Shown: positions 36,073 to 49,400 of the stretch, piece by piece | How positions within the stretch are numbered: the first letter of the stretch is position 1 | Layout: the number at the start of each line of letters is the position of its first letter | Assembly: GCA_021613535.1 (NCBI GenBank) | Contig: CP075497.1 | Location: 6,448,001 to 6,512,000, forward strand | Origin: Adineta vaga | Lineage: Eukaryota > Rotifera | DNA: 64,000 nucleotides | Direction of reading: 5' to 3' | Notes under the pieces: model-generated | What the model was told of the DNA's origin: nothing | Seen by the model: the letters and a program-made list of their open reading frames with translations, nothing else | The model's database searches: none | Made by a program: the position numbers and the translations under genes

Positions 36073-37273
36073 ATGACTGAAACTAAATCAGTAAGTATTT
36101 TCAAAATCTAACTTTGAGAAACGAAGAAGTCGTTATTATAACTACGAGTTGTCTTTTCCAATAACCTTGATAATAATTAGAATTTGTTTTTCAAAGAGTA
36201 TTAGTCAATCTTATTTCTTAATCTAGGATTGACTTACACAAATATCGCATAGACTAGATGATGAGTATATTTCGTGTCTTTTTCGTAAGAGAAAAATCAT
36301 TTCGTGAATACATCCATCGGTAATCGTGCGTTCGATCACCTCCCATTTTCTTCAGATAAAATTAACTAATATGGATACATTACCACAACTACCACCCGAT
36401 ACCGAACCACTTGAACATCAAGTTGCTGGTCATTTCTATGGGCGATCGAAAACAAAATTTGGTTTATTACAAAATCGTTCGAATGGAAATGTTCTCAAAC
36501 CATTACTTAATCCACCACGTGGTCCACGTGAACATAAATTCTATGTTGATATGTTTTCGGAGAAGATTTCTCCTGAACTTCTTTCGTTAAGACCATTTCT
36601 TCCTAAATTATTTGGAACATATGAATTCGATGGAATGACTTATCTAATCTTAGAAAATATCGTTCGATCCTATCAATATCCATGTGCTATTGATATAAAA
36701 CTTGGTCGAATAACATATGATCAAGAAGCGACACCGGAAAAAATCGAACGACAAATAGCAAAATTTGAACCAGCGTCAGAAATTGGTTTTCAAGTACTTG
36801 GTTGGAAAACATATCGACATTCTGATCATTCCTATATTTATCATGATAAGAAATGTGCTCGATCATTGACAAAAGAAGAACTTCTCTATGGTATGGCACA
36901 TTTTTTCGGTGCTCCTGAACGTAATAATCGTGCAATTATTCAAACAGTACTTGATCGTTTAGTTGATCTAGAAGAAACAATGACAAAACAATTTGAATTT
37001 GTTTTTATTGCTTCATCACTTTTGATTGTCTATGATGGTAAAGAGGGAGAAAATGAATCTAAAGTTGATGTACGTCTTGTTGATTTTGCACATGTTTTTC
37101 CATCATCAGTTAAAAATGAGCCCGATGAAAATTTTCTCTTTGGTCTTCGTCATTTCATAAAATATCTCAAAATGTTACTCGATGAAAAGTTTCATTACAA
37201 TTCTATTGATAAATTAGATCATCAAACTAATTTGTCAACATCAACTTGTACGAAAATCTTGTTAAACCAATAA
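36073..37273 (+). CDS. IPMK: Inositol polyphosphate multikinase
   Basis: This kinase phosphorylates inositol tris- and tetrakisphosphates (6-/3-kinase) on the way to IP5. The main exon 36356-37273 carries the IPK signature PCAIDIKLGRITYD (P-x-x-x-D-x-K-x-G), the preceding LILENIV hinge, SSLLIVYDG, and the metal-binding RLVDFAHVF. The size of about 300 aa fits IPMK, not the larger IP3K or IP6K enzymes. An upstream mini-exon (36073-36090, MTETKS, donor GTAAGT) joins in phase to 36356, giving 311 aa. Otherwise translation can start at the internal ATG 36371 (MDTLPQLPPDTEPLEHQVAG). The same mini-exon also fits the COA5 exon downstream, so it may belong to either or both. Confidence 0.9.
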
Positions 37274-37430
37274 TCTCATCTTGTTATATTGATGTTCTCT
37301 TGCTTGAAATCTTCTAATATTTTTGTTCGAACAGTAAACATTTTCTGTTATAAATAAATGATAAACTAACTTAACAAAGCACATCTGTTTTTTCTTTTTG
37401 TTTCACTGCTGATTATATTCATTTTTACAG

Positions 37431-37827
37431 ACACACAAAGCTGAATATCCAGTTGATTATGATTTGGAAGAACAACAGAAAAAACCACATGCTGCATGTG
37501 ATTTACTTCGATATGATTTAAAAATGTGTTTATTAGCGAGTGATTGTTGTAAAGTAAGAAAATCAATGATTATCATATCTAGAAGACAGATGAATTATTA
37601 TGAAATTTTATTCATAGCTTGGACATACACCAAAAGAATGTTTATCCAATGAAAAATTACGAGAATTCGTTCCTGAAGAATGTCGCCGTTTAGCTTATAC
37701 ATTTTTTGAATGCAAACGATCAATGGTAAAGTGTACAATGAAATCTACAACAAATATTGTTTCTTATGCTTTATTTTAGATCGACATGCGTGCACGATTT
37801 CGTGGTCGTAAGGGTGAAATATATTAA
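37431..37827 (+). CDS. COA5: COA5/PET191 cytochrome c oxidase assembly factor
   Basis: A mitochondrial intermembrane-space twin-CX9C protein needed for complex IV assembly. Exons are 37431-37553, 37618-37725 and 37780-37827. The readable protein has ACDLLRYDLKMCLLASDCC and ECRRLAYTFFECKRSM, each containing a perfect C-x9-C, and ends with the family signature DMRARFRGRKG. There is no in-frame ATG in the first visible exon, which opens THKAEYPVDYDLEE after a TTTACAG acceptor. Two upstream starts join in phase: the MTETKS mini-exon at 36073-36090, which would place IPMK inside a COA5 intron, and a nearer candidate ATG at 37292 (donor at 37334). I favour the first on sequence character. Coordinates given exclude the start exon. 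Confidence 0.85.
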
Positions 37828-37952
37828 TGATTGAACTTCATCTTTTCTTTTCTTTTCCTTTTGTATTGTTCATTCAACTTTGTTTTTACATAAAAGTGAT
37901 CCTTGATTTACAGTTATCGATGAATAGATACTTTTAGATTGATAGTTTCCTT

Positions 37953-39373
37953 ATGTTTGCTCGCCGTTTTACAAATATCATAGTACGACGATATGCATCG
38001 ACTGCTGCTGATTTATATAAAGGACTTATTAATGGTGATCGAAGCTGTTTAGCACGAAGTATTACATTAGTAGAATCGACACATGTAGAAAAGCAACATA
38101 AAGCAAAAGAATTATTGAGTCAAGTTTTACAAGGATTAAAACAACGACAAGAAAAACAAGGAAATGTACCAATCAGCTTTCGAATAGGTTCGATACGAGA
38201 GAGAAAGAATTATCTTGAAAAGAGAAGAATAATGTTTGTTTTTAGGATTATCCGGTAGCCCTGGTGCTGGTAAATGGTAAAAGTTTAATTATTTTCCATT
38301 TCTCGAGATGAAAATACTAAAACATTTATTATTTTTCATTCATCATACAAACAACTACTTTCATTTGTATAGGAAAATCAACATTTATTAATGTATTTGG
38401 TCGATTTCTGATTAGTCAAGGACATAAAGTGGCTGTACTAACTGTCGATCCATCATCGTCTACTACTGGAGGTATTTAAATATTGATGATTGAACATTTT
38501 ATATGTTGAAATTTAGGATCGATTCTTGGGGATAAAACACGAATGTTAGAATTATCATGTGAACGAAATGCATATATTCGAACATCACCATCTTCTGGTA
38601 CATTGGGTGGTGTAACTCGTACAACGAATGATGCTATTGCTCTTTGTGAAGCTGCTGGTTATAATATTATTCTTATAGAAACTGTTGGTCAGTTGGAAAA
38701 CCAAAAATTCATATTCTATTTAATGATTTATTTTACTATAGGTGTTGGTCAATCTGAATTTGCTGTTGTAGATATGGTAGATATGTTTTGTGTTCTACTT
38801 CCACCTGGTTCAGGCGATGAATTACAAGGTAAACGAATTCGTGTAGACTTTTATTTTTAATTAATATTCGTATCTAGGAATGAAAAAGGGTATTATGGAA
38901 TTAGTTGATTTAATCATAATAACAAAAGCGGATGGTGAATTAATGCAAGAAGTTCGTCGTTTAAAAACCGAATGGTCAAGTGCTCTTCGATTGATGCGAC
39001 GACGATCTAGCAATTGGTCACCTAAAGTAAATTTTGTTTTCAATCTGATTATTCATTATTATGTTTTTAAAAGGTTCTGTCAGTTTCAGCACGCACAAAT
39101 GAAGGTATCGATAAAGCTTGGTCACAAATGTTTGCTTTTGAAAATGCAATGAAAGATTCCGGTGAATTTATGAGTAAACGTTCTCAACAACTTCGTAAAT
39201 GGATGTGGAATAATGTTAAAGATCGAATGTTAGATCAATTTTTAGCCAATGATGAAATACAAGCTGCTATTCATTCATATGAAGAACGAGTTGTTCGTGG
39301 ACTTATAACACCATTTGCTGCTGCTGATGCTATTTTGTCTTTGTTTTCCAAAGTAAAGCCGCATCAGAACTGA
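37953..39373 (+). CDS. MMAA: MMAA, methylmalonyl-CoA mutase-associated G3E GTPase
   Basis: A mitochondrial GTPase chaperone that gates adenosylcobalamin loading onto methylmalonyl-CoA mutase. The N-terminus is a basic import leader ([16 protein letters not shown]). The P-loop [12 protein letters not shown] is split by an intron between the second GAG glycine and K. Further hallmarks are [52 protein letters not shown] (switch/Walker B) and [10 protein letters not shown] (the base-specificity motif), then a C-terminal dimerisation region ([12 protein letters not shown]...FAAADAIL). Five short introns are present. All catalytic motifs are intact, so it should be functional. Confidence 0.95.
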
Positions 39374-40479
39374 TTAATGAAATAATTTACAAGATGATTT
39401 TTATTTATCTTTTCTTTAAAAAAGAGACTGTAGTGTTTGAAGTTAATGATGATTTAATAAATAAACGTTGATTATAAGAGGATATCACTTGATTTATAAT
39501 AAATAAAAGATCTAACACAAGTATCGAAACTTATCATTATTTCATGATCATGGTTTTACTAAACTTGTTTACATGCATGCATTTACATTTGATTTATATT
39601 CTATCTCGTTTAAAACTTACGATGTTTCTAGGTCACAATACTGAACTGAGAGGACAATTTGATGAAAGATCATTTCATTGCATCAGTATCAATAGTTATC
39701 ATATTAATCTTGTGTTTCACAAGTCAATCTATTCATCGGACTCAATCGACTGAAAGACAACTGCAATGTCTTAGCTCAAATTCTGTTTATTTATTTGTCT
39801 TTAGGTTAATCAATATCAATTCAACAACTACATAACATCACATATCAGTTTTCTTATATAAACTATCGTCGATATTTAGAGAAATTCTTCAATAATCAGA
39901 TATACATATCATTGAAAGATCCTATATTTTTCGTATGATTAAGATAACAAATTCATTGTTAGACTTAAGAATTTGTCCGGACATAAGTATGACCATCTGT
40001 TTTTCGATATTTTCCTGGTCAAAACACGTGATTGTTAAATTTTCATAAAGATTGAAACAGACGATATAGCCTAGTTTGTTTTTTTCTCATACGCATTTCC
40101 CGTTCTTTTTCGAATCAATTTCTCTCGTCCGCTGTCTAGCATTTCGTCTAGTATTGTTCTACCATTTTCTTTTCCCGTTCTTTTGCAAATCCAGGTCTTT
40201 TCGATAATGATAATGGACGACTCTGCCTATCCAGACGATGCAACAACGTACACTAGTAGCGTCTACTATACTCTCTCTTTTTCTTTATTATTGTGTGTCC
40301 AGTCAGGATATCAGAAACGAAATGGACGGGAGAAAACGTGTCTGTATCTCTCTCTCTCTTGTCTCACTATTTATTTAGCAGTTCTAATCGACGACGTGAT
40401 TAGTAGTCGATCTTTCTCTTTTTCTTTTAACTTTTAATCTATTTGTGTGTGTGTGTGAGTGTGTAAACTAAAAACTACA
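39374..40479. other. Intergenic, MMAA to CPEB
   Basis: Holds the MMAA 3' UTR and the CPEB promoter and 5' UTR. Pyrimidine-rich towards the right, with a GT run at 40445-40463. The open frame at 40183-40437 is pyrimidine-rich and not convincing. Confidence 0.5.
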
Positions 40480-42602
40480 ATGATCTCAAAAGAAAATGTA
40501 AGTTCAAGACGATCTTTACTCTGATAAAATCTCGTTTATAATTAATGATTTTTTCTTCTTAATTAGAATTTTACCATGGGAGGGAATTATCCATTAATTG
40601 ATCGTTCATTTAATACATCTCTTGCATTAGGTAACTTACTCGATGATACTTTGCCAAATTCATCAGATTATGAACATCAACAACGTTCAATGTTAATGAT
40701 GAATGGTGCACCTAATTTACCACAATGGTCCATGCCACAAATGAATTTTACATCAGCGCCTCTTGTTAAGTAAGAAAATCTTCATTAAAATAGTATAGTT
40801 GTGTTTCTCTATGGAAATCATTTCTTTAGTATGTGTTCGGATGAAAAATTACTTCAATTTTTAATGAGTAAAGATTTTACCGCACGTTATGCTGGTGACG
40901 ATGATCAATATGAAGAAGATCGATATTTACAAGAAAGACATCAGAATATTCTACCTCCGACATCTTTAATCGAACAAATGGTTTGTTGATTTTGTTATTT
41001 TATTTAATGATTTGATTGAATAAGATTTTATTTAGCAATGTATCGCAATTGATAATGATGATAATCGTTTGAAAATAGCTGCGGCAAATGAACGTCGTCA
41101 AGCTACCCGTAAGATTGTGATGAGATGGAAAGTTTCTTTTTATAATTTCGATGAAAATGTTTAGGTCATTTTGGAAAAGTTAGTCAAAATATGTGCTGGT
41201 GTGCACCATTACCTGTTAAACCACGTGCTTATTCAATTAATCCTCCTTCACTTTCTAATAAAATATTTCTTGGTGGTATTCCGCATGATCTTAATGAACG
41301 TAAGAATTCGAATTGAAGTTTTATTTTAATCAAAAACGAACTCTTGATTTTGTATTTCATAAGGTGAATTAGCTACTCGTCTTAGTCAATTTGGCCCTGT
41401 TCGTATCGAATGGCCGGCTGAAAATAACCGAACTCGTCGTCGAACTAATCACGGTAGATTCTCTTTTAGAAAAAGCATGTTCAATGTTTACTTTCGTTTT
41501 TCTAGGCAAATCCGGTTATGCTTATGCAATATTTGATAAAGAATCGTCTGTACATGAATTACTTTTAGCTTGTTGTCAACAACCACAACGTAATTCGGAT
41601 GGTCGTTGTGAATATTATCTTAATCTTAACAGTCAACGATCAGCGTCAAAACGCAAAAGTGTAAGTTTATATAGCAAAGAAAAAAATGTCGATGATAACG
41701 ATATATTTTGTATTTTAGATTCAACTTATTCCTTGGTTTGTAAGTATTTTAATGAGATTGAAATCGGTTAAATATCAAATAATCTGTCTAGACAGAAGAT
41801 GCTCAATGGATGTCATCGAATCGACATGATGCTGCTATGTGTGAACTACTCAAAGATGATCCATATAAGACGACTGTCTTTGTTGGAGCTTTGCATGGTA
41901 TTTGATTGAATAATTGTTTTTTCTTTGAAATGAAAGAAAATTTTTCTTTTAGGTATGATGACCGCATATGCACTTGCTCGAATTTTTTCGAAACTATTCG
42001 GTGAAGTTGATTTTGCGGCTATTGATACTGATCGTAATAAATATCCGATTGGTAATGATCTTGATCCGTATTTTTCTTTCATGAAAATTTAATTTGAATG
42101 TTTACATAGGTTCGGGTCGGGTCATTTTTACAAGTATTCATAGTTATTTTAGTGCCATGACGGTGAGTATTTTTATCTTAAAAATTCATATGAATATTGT
42201 ATACTTTTGTTCGTATTTTAGGCAAACTATGTATTTATTGATTGTGAACGATTTTCTAAAGTAGTAAGTAAACCAATTTGTTTTTATAGAATAAAAATTG
42301 AAATAGAACGAGTGATAGTTTTCTATTAAACAATGAAGTTCAATAGTCTCATATTACCATTTAACTCTTTCTCTCTTTCTTAGATTCAACTTGATCCTTA
42401 TTTGGTGGATGCTCAAACGTGCAGTGGCGCTAGTGGTCAATCGTGTACTCAATTGGGTAAATATTTCTGCCGTTCACTTGCCTGTTGGAAATATTTTTGT
42501 GATAAATGTTGGACAAAAGCTCATACAGGTATAAACAGTCAACAACCATTAACTGAAGCACTTGCTCACAAACCTCTGATGCGTAATGCAAGTGTATCTT
42601 AA
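40480..42602 (+). CDS. CPEB1: CPEB1-like cytoplasmic polyadenylation element-binding protein
   Basis: An RNA-binding regulator of maternal mRNA polyadenylation and translation. A mini-exon at 40480-40497 (MISKEN) joins in frame to [11 protein letters not shown] low-complexity N-terminus precedes RRM1 ([40 protein letters not shown]). Then come the linker IQLIPWF, RRM2 ([40 protein letters not shown]) and the C-terminal ZZ-type zinc-binding domain ([31 protein letters not shown]), ending KPLMRN plus a few residues. RRM1 and the ZZ spacing match CPEB1/Orb more closely than CPEB2-4. There are ten or so short introns. Stop at 42600-42602. Confidence 0.95.
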
Positions 42603-43432
42603 TTATTTCTTTCCGTCATCTGTTAGTTGAAAGAAAAAGCTATGCATTTCTGTTTGTTGTTTTCTTTTTCTCTTTTTTTTTCTTGTGTTTGAGATGCATT
42701 TCATGTTCGTCTATATCTCTGTTCAATGGTTCAATTGTTTGTGTTCGTTTTTTCCTGTTTTTCTTTTTCTTTTTTGTTCCACTGTACCGGTGATCCACTT
42801 TTACTGAAGTTGGACTTCGTCGTGTGTCATGTGATCAATTTTTCTTGCGCTTCCTTTTTTTCTCTTTCTCTATATGTATGTTTTTTTCTACCGCTGTCTT
42901 TTTTTTTGTTATTTGTTGTTGATGGTTTTTCTTTGCTTCTATCTTCAAGCTATTGTACTTTGAAAAAAAGAGATAGAACGATTGAATATACTTGGTTGAA
43001 GAATTATTATATTATTTTATTTTTGTAATATAGTTAGAATTCTAAGTTATTTGTATTTATATCGGTAAACTTTCTTACTCAGCTAACTTCTTACATAATA
43101 GGATAGGAAACGTTAACATGTAATTCTGAAATGTACTCTGCAATGATGATAGAAGAGCGTACTTTGCATAGAATTTAGTAACCGAATAACAGAAAGAAAA
43201 GAAAAGAAAGGGAAAGAAAAGAAAAAGAATCGTGATAAGACGACGAAGAAAAAAAGCCATAAAGAAAGAAAAAACGTGGTGTACAGCGTCATTATCAAAT
43301 ACATCGAGAGGCCGTATCAGCAGTCATATGTAAGCATAAAAGACGGTTAAAGGCTTGATATAGTATAACGTGTACCTAACAGTCAACTCATACGTTAATT
43401 AAAACGAAGCTTCCACACAAATAAATATTGCA
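42603..43432. other. Intergenic, CPEB to ZnT-like gene
   Basis: A strongly T/C-rich block (42640-42960) followed by an A/G-rich block (43185-43275). Open frames here are by-products of this skew. Confidence 0.6.
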
Positions 43433-45279
43433 ATGATTTTGTCAACGGCTTTATTGATTAATAATCTTGGGTTATTTCTATTGGAAATTATTGGATATAA
43501 TGCTTGCCATAGCGGTATGTACATATAGCTAAGTTTCATACAATATGATAATGAATCGTTTTCTTTTTTTCCTATTGGCCAATACAGTTGTTATATTACT
43601 TGATGGATACTACCATTTATGCCAAGCTATTTTATGTACAGTTCGAATTGCTTCCCAACGAGTAAATACTATTGATAAAATCAAATCAAATATATTGACA
43701 TTGTTTTTTTTAGATTCAACTTACATATACTCCACGATATACATATGGATTAGTTCGAGGTACAATTGATTTAATTATTAATTTGTATATTGAGATAATT
43801 ATTGTGTTTTTCTTTCGATTGAATCAGTTGGTGTTGTTGGTGAATTAGTTGCTTTTGTTGGTTTCTTTTCATTGTCAATATCTGTTTTTCTTGAATCTTT
43901 GAAACATCTGTATGATGTTACTTTTGTCATACCAAAACAAGAAAAGAATTGTTCAGTAACATACACTGCACATGGACATGGTATGTTTTATTCGAAAAAA
44001 AGAACGAACTTATTTGTAAATTGAAATTTATATTTAGGGCATCATCATCATAGTCTTATTGACTATCCAAAATTTATTCTTGGTATTGGTATGTACGCAA
44101 CACTATCGAATTTTGTTTTAGCTGTTATATTAATTTGTACGTAAAATCTTGTTTCTTTGTAAAAAAAATTATTAACATTCAATTATTAAGATACACTAAT
44201 GAAACGTTCAAAAAAATTCAGAAAACAATTGGAACAACAACGACCGAATCATCAACAACCATTACCAAAGAAAACGTCATCGAAATCATGTAAGACAGAT
44301 AACGATCATGTTAATAATACTATCCATGATAGATTCTAAAGATATAAAGAAAAAGAATCCTTCCTCTTTCTTTCTTTTTTCTAGTGCTTATTACAGATAC
44401 ATTACCTATTCAACATAAATTTCTTCAAATATTAAATATGTTACTTGGTCCGTTAAGTATACTAGTATGTGGCATACTTTTAGTAATATCACCGAAAGAC
44501 GATTGTAGAGTACTTGCTTATAGTCGTCGTATTGATCCACTTATTGGGTGCTTCCTGTTTCTTTCTTATCTAATTATGATTGCTATACCGAGTATGTATT
44601 AAAAATTTGTATATTCTCATCTGAAATAATTGTCTTATCTTTTTTCATTATCATTCAGTACGCGATGTTGCTCATCTTGTTTTACAAGCAAAACCATATG
44701 GTATGAAATCTGATGATATTGAAGCAAGAGTTTTAGCTGTATGTCATTCAATCGATTTGAAAAAAAGATCATATGTATTATTTTCTTCTTTAATTTTCAG
44801 ATTCCAGGTGTTGTAGGAATTCATGAACTTCATATATGGCGTTTAACACCTCAAAAAACATTGGCAACAGTACATGTTTTATTCAATACTAAAGAAAAGA
44901 TACTCACTAAATATCGAGATATTAATTTCATATTTCATACACATTATATTGATCATGTGACTATTCAACCAGAATTTATTTTGGTTTGTTCAGATAATTT
45001 TCTTCACAAATCTATCTAACAGAACATTTCGATTCTTAGGGTTTGGATGATGTTCAAAAATCTGGTTGTTATTATCAGTGTTCGTCGAAAAATATTAGCT
45101 GTAGTGCATTACAATGTTGTGAAAATCCTATTGTAGAAGTACCTGAAACAAACAGTACTACTTCAACAAATAAATATTTTCATCGTCGAAGTAGTGTTGG
45201 ATTTAATGAGGATAGTGACAATGAAATGGAAAAGAAGAAGAAATTACTCGACGAATCAAGCATTAATATCTCAGCTTAA
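43433..45279 (+). CDS. ZnT/CDF-like protein lacking the zinc transport site
   Basis: Member of the cation diffusion facilitator (SLC30) fold, closest in arrangement to ZnT1. The start at 43433 gives TM1 (LINNLGLFLLEIIGYNACHS). TM2 reads LLDGYYHLCQAI where ZnT1 has LSDSFHMLSDVL in gap-free alignment, so the conserved H and D are Y and Q. TM5 reads FLQILNMLLG where ZnT1 has FLHVLGDALG, so H and D are Q and M. A His run (HGHGHHHH) follows TM3. The C-terminal cytosolic domain is conserved (IPGVVGIHELHIWRLTPQKT, LATVHV) up to a Cys-rich tail (GCYYQCSSKNISCSALQCC). All four site-A ligands are replaced, so ordinary zinc transport is unlikely. A non-transporting partner subunit, as ZnT6 is for ZnT5, is a possible role. 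Confidence 0.85.
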
Positions 45280-46488
45280 CCACGCACGAGTTCTTCTACT
45301 AGCTGTCGTATTCGCAAATGAAAAATAGACGTTTCTATAATAGTTCTCTTCAAAATTTTTCTTTTTTTGTGATATTTAACTTTTATCTTTAGTTAATATG
45401 TTTGTTTATAACTAACAGTTGAAGAATAATATCTTAGTATTTCTACGAGTTCGTTAATAAAAGTGTTACTCTGTTTCTTTTTACATTATAATTTCATTGG
45501 AAAATATGTTTTTTGACTTCTGAAAAAATAAATCGAAAGATTCTAAATTATCAAACTTTTCCAGGTTTTCACACAAGTATTTCGTCTTGGTATTATTTAC
45601 AGTTCCATATTTTTCGGTATATAAACTTAATAGATAATATATCAAGAACTAAGGCCAATAATCGAAATAATTATAAATATAGATGTATCTTTTCAGTAAT
45701 AATATCATGTCGCCAAAGGAAAAAGAGAAATGAATGATATGATAAAGTATCATGGAAAATTGTTTCATAGTATAAACGTCAGCATGTCATCAAAATGACA
45801 ATGTAAGATTATTATTGGAATTTTCGCGTGAATTTGTCCGGAAACCATTCTAATGTAATATTAAACGGATTATCAGTTAAAATGAGTGGTTAATTTTTAA
45901 TTCTTTCGGTTTATCAATTACATTAAAATAATATTAAAATACACGTATACTAAGTATGGATTTTTGCACGTAGATTTAAGTAAAAAAATAGTAGTCTAAA
46001 TGACAAGAATACAATTAGTAAATGTACGTGCCATACCCGTCCTGTGTTTGATTCTCTCTCTCAGTTTATTGTAAATGTACCACGTTTACTTACAGAATAA
46101 ATTCTTGAAGATAAAAGCAGTATCGGTGCTTTTATGTTATATTAAATAACACTTTAAATTGTTATAAAGATACATATAGAAACAGAATTGAAATAAAAAA
46201 GACACACTTCAATTTACCTTGTCGTTGTTCCTTACACAAAGGTTTAGATTATTTTGAAAATCATAATCGGTGACATCTATACAAAGTTCGTGAGATAAAA
46301 CCTAAACACGAACGAACGAAAGACTATAACCTTTTTGTTTCAACCAGCTGATTCATTCAAAGCAGTCTTGAAGTCAGAACAAACGATGTACGAATAGAAA
46401 AGAATATAAATATTGAAGTTTTTATCTTCCATAGGACCTTATGTTGATCTTTTCTATTCATTTATACTAACTCAATAATATTCTTTAG
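45280..46488. other. Intergenic, ZnT-like to SLC12A9
   Basis: AT-rich 3' and 5' flanks. The small open frame at 45513-45737 has no recognisable feature and is probably chance. Confidence 0.5.
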
Positions 46489-49400
46489 ATGAACTCATTA
46501 TACCATATACGATCACTAGTTCAGCGTAAATTCTCTGCATCTACCAATACTGTTATAAATGCTGATGGACGAGAAGGATTTTCAATCTTAAATGATCATT
46601 TTTCTAATTTATGCACAATTCATCAACAACAACAACAGATAGAAACATCCTTACAGATTTTAAATCAAAATGAGAATTCATTTTCACACTCACCTATTAT
46701 TGATCCAATTCAAAATGATATAGAAACTTTATCAAAGAATTCCAAACGTACATTACGTACTATTCCTGGTGTATTCTGTCCAATCGCTTTATCCATGTTA
46801 GCCATATCTATTTTCATGCGAATTGGTTTCGTTCTTGCTCATGCAGGTGTTTTACAAACATTATTGCAACTAAGTCTTTGTTTTGTTATTCTTTTTTGTA
46901 CACTATTAAGTATTTGTTCATTATCAACAAATGGAGCTATTGAAAGTGGTGGTGTTTATCATATGATATCACGTGCATTAGGACCCGAATTTGGTGGAGC
47001 TATTGGTGTGTTGTTCTTTTCTGCACAAGTCATTGGAAATGGACAGAGTGTTGCTGCACTTGTTGAAGCATTAGTTGGTAGTTTTGGTCCAGGAAGTAAA
47101 AAGAAGACGATATTTAAAGATATAGAACAAATATATTGAACGAAATTAATTTTTATAGGTAGAACAAAGATTTTCTGTGATACACGTTGGTGGAGATTTC
47201 TATATGGAACTTTGATCAATTGTCTAAGTTTATTAACATGTCTCTTTGGTTCATCATTAGTTTCTATGGCTGCATTTTCAATATTTATTCTTGTTAGTTT
47301 TGTTTATCTTATGATTATTATATCATTTTTTATTCGTGGACCACATTCTGTTCTAATACCTAAAGTGAATATCTATGCATATCAAAATCAAGAACATATC
47401 TATAATAACACAGATTATCTCTATGGACATTATACAAGTTTTAATTCATCAACATGGAAAGAAAATCTTTATACAAATTATACTATCGATTATACAACAG
47501 GAGATACAACAAATTTTGTTAGTGTTTTTGGTGTACTCTTTTCAAGTATTATTGGATTATTAGCTGGAGCTAATCGAGTTGAATGGGGTGAGTATATAAA
47601 TACGAAATCTTATTTAATCTATCAAAGAGAAAAGAAAGAAGTTTTCAGAATAGAAAGTATATTTATATAATTCTAGGTGGTTTAAATAATCCTAATCGAA
47701 GTATTCCGACTGGATCGATTTCAGCTATTCTCTATGTATTTATTATTTATATTATTGAAACTTTATTCATTGCTGCAACTACAGATAGGTTTGTTAGAAT
47801 ATTTCGTTTTATAATTGAATTATTCTGTTTCTTAATTGATGTTTTAGATATACTTTATTGAATAATTATTTATTTTTACAAGAAATTAATATTTGGCAAC
47901 CATTTGTTATTATTGGTATTATATTTGCTGTTTTTTCAGCATGTTTATCAGGATTAATTGGAGCATCACGAATATTACAAGCATTGTCAATCGACGAAAT
48001 CTTTGGTATGTTTAATCACTATTATTTAAATAGTTTTATTTCAAACTGAGATTCAAATAATGATAATCAATGTTTAAATTTAGGTTTATTATTACGTTGG
48101 ATTAAGAAAGGAACAACTCGTCATGGTAATCCTGTTGCTGCCGTCTTCTGTACCTTTATTCTTGTTGAAGTAGGTTCTAGATGATTAAAAAACAGAACAG
48201 ATGACTTATCTTGAAATTATTATTTTAGTTAACTTTATTGATTGGTTCGTTGAATAAAATTGCTCGTATTGTCACTATATTCTATTTGCTTGCTTATCTT
48301 GCTGTTAATCTTTCATGTTTGGCACTTGGTTTAGCATCAACACCGAATTTTCGACCAACATTCAGATATTTCTCATGGCATACGGCATTAATCGGTGCAA
48401 TTGGATCGATTATCATGTGTTTTATTGTTTCAACGACATTTGCATCAGTTGCTATTGGAATATTAACTGGTCTTATTGCAATCTTACATCTAAGAGATTT
48501 TCCTCAAGCATCATGGGGTTCAATATCTCAAGCATTAATTTTTCATCAAGTACGAAAATATCTTCTTCTACTTGATCCACGGAAAGAACATGTCAAATTT
48601 TGGCGTCCACAAATTCTCTTACTTGTTTCAAATCCACGTTCATCAATAAATTTAATCGATTTTGTTAATGATATGAAAAAAGGTGGATTATTCATTTTAG
48701 GTCATGTGAAAAAAAGTGCTATTGAAGATGAAATCAATGATCTATGTTCACGAGAATATCCACATTGGATAACATTGATTAATCAAATGAAATTCAAAGC
48801 ATTTGTGGATATGACATCAGCAATAAATATTCGAGATGGAGTTATACATTTGATGAGATTATCGGGCTTAGGTATTTTGATAATTTACGATGAATTTCAT
48901 TGTTGAAAAAAGTTTTGTTCTAGGTGGACTTCGTCCAAATACAATTATTCTTGGTTTTTATGATGAAACAACGCCAGAAGATAAATTACATAGTCGTTCG
49001 GTTGCGAAACGACGATGGGCTAAATCAAATCTATCACTACTTCAACGACAACTATCATCTACTTCAAATAACTCTAATGAATCAGAAGCGACAAATACTC
49101 CTGATATATATTCGATGCTTCATTTTTCAAGTAAAACTCGTTTGTTTTCATATCGTAAAACTTTTTATTTCTTTCATCATCTAGAATTACGACAAGAAAA
49201 CGAAGAAAAACAATTAGATGTATATTCCTATGTTCAAATTATTAAAGATGCACTTCATTTAAATAAAAGTGTTTGTCTTGCAAGAAATTTTGTTCATTTA
49301 CAAAAGGATAATATTGATTCTAATCAAGCAAAAGTTTTCATCGATATCTGGCCAGTAAGTTCATCAATTTCATTACTTAAAAAACAACATTTTTCTCCAG

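Noticed and set aside
42726-43304. Open frames on both strands in the CPEB downstream region
   Set aside because: They are made of T/C- or A/G-skewed simple sequence giving Phe/Leu/Ser runs, with no domain or splice support.
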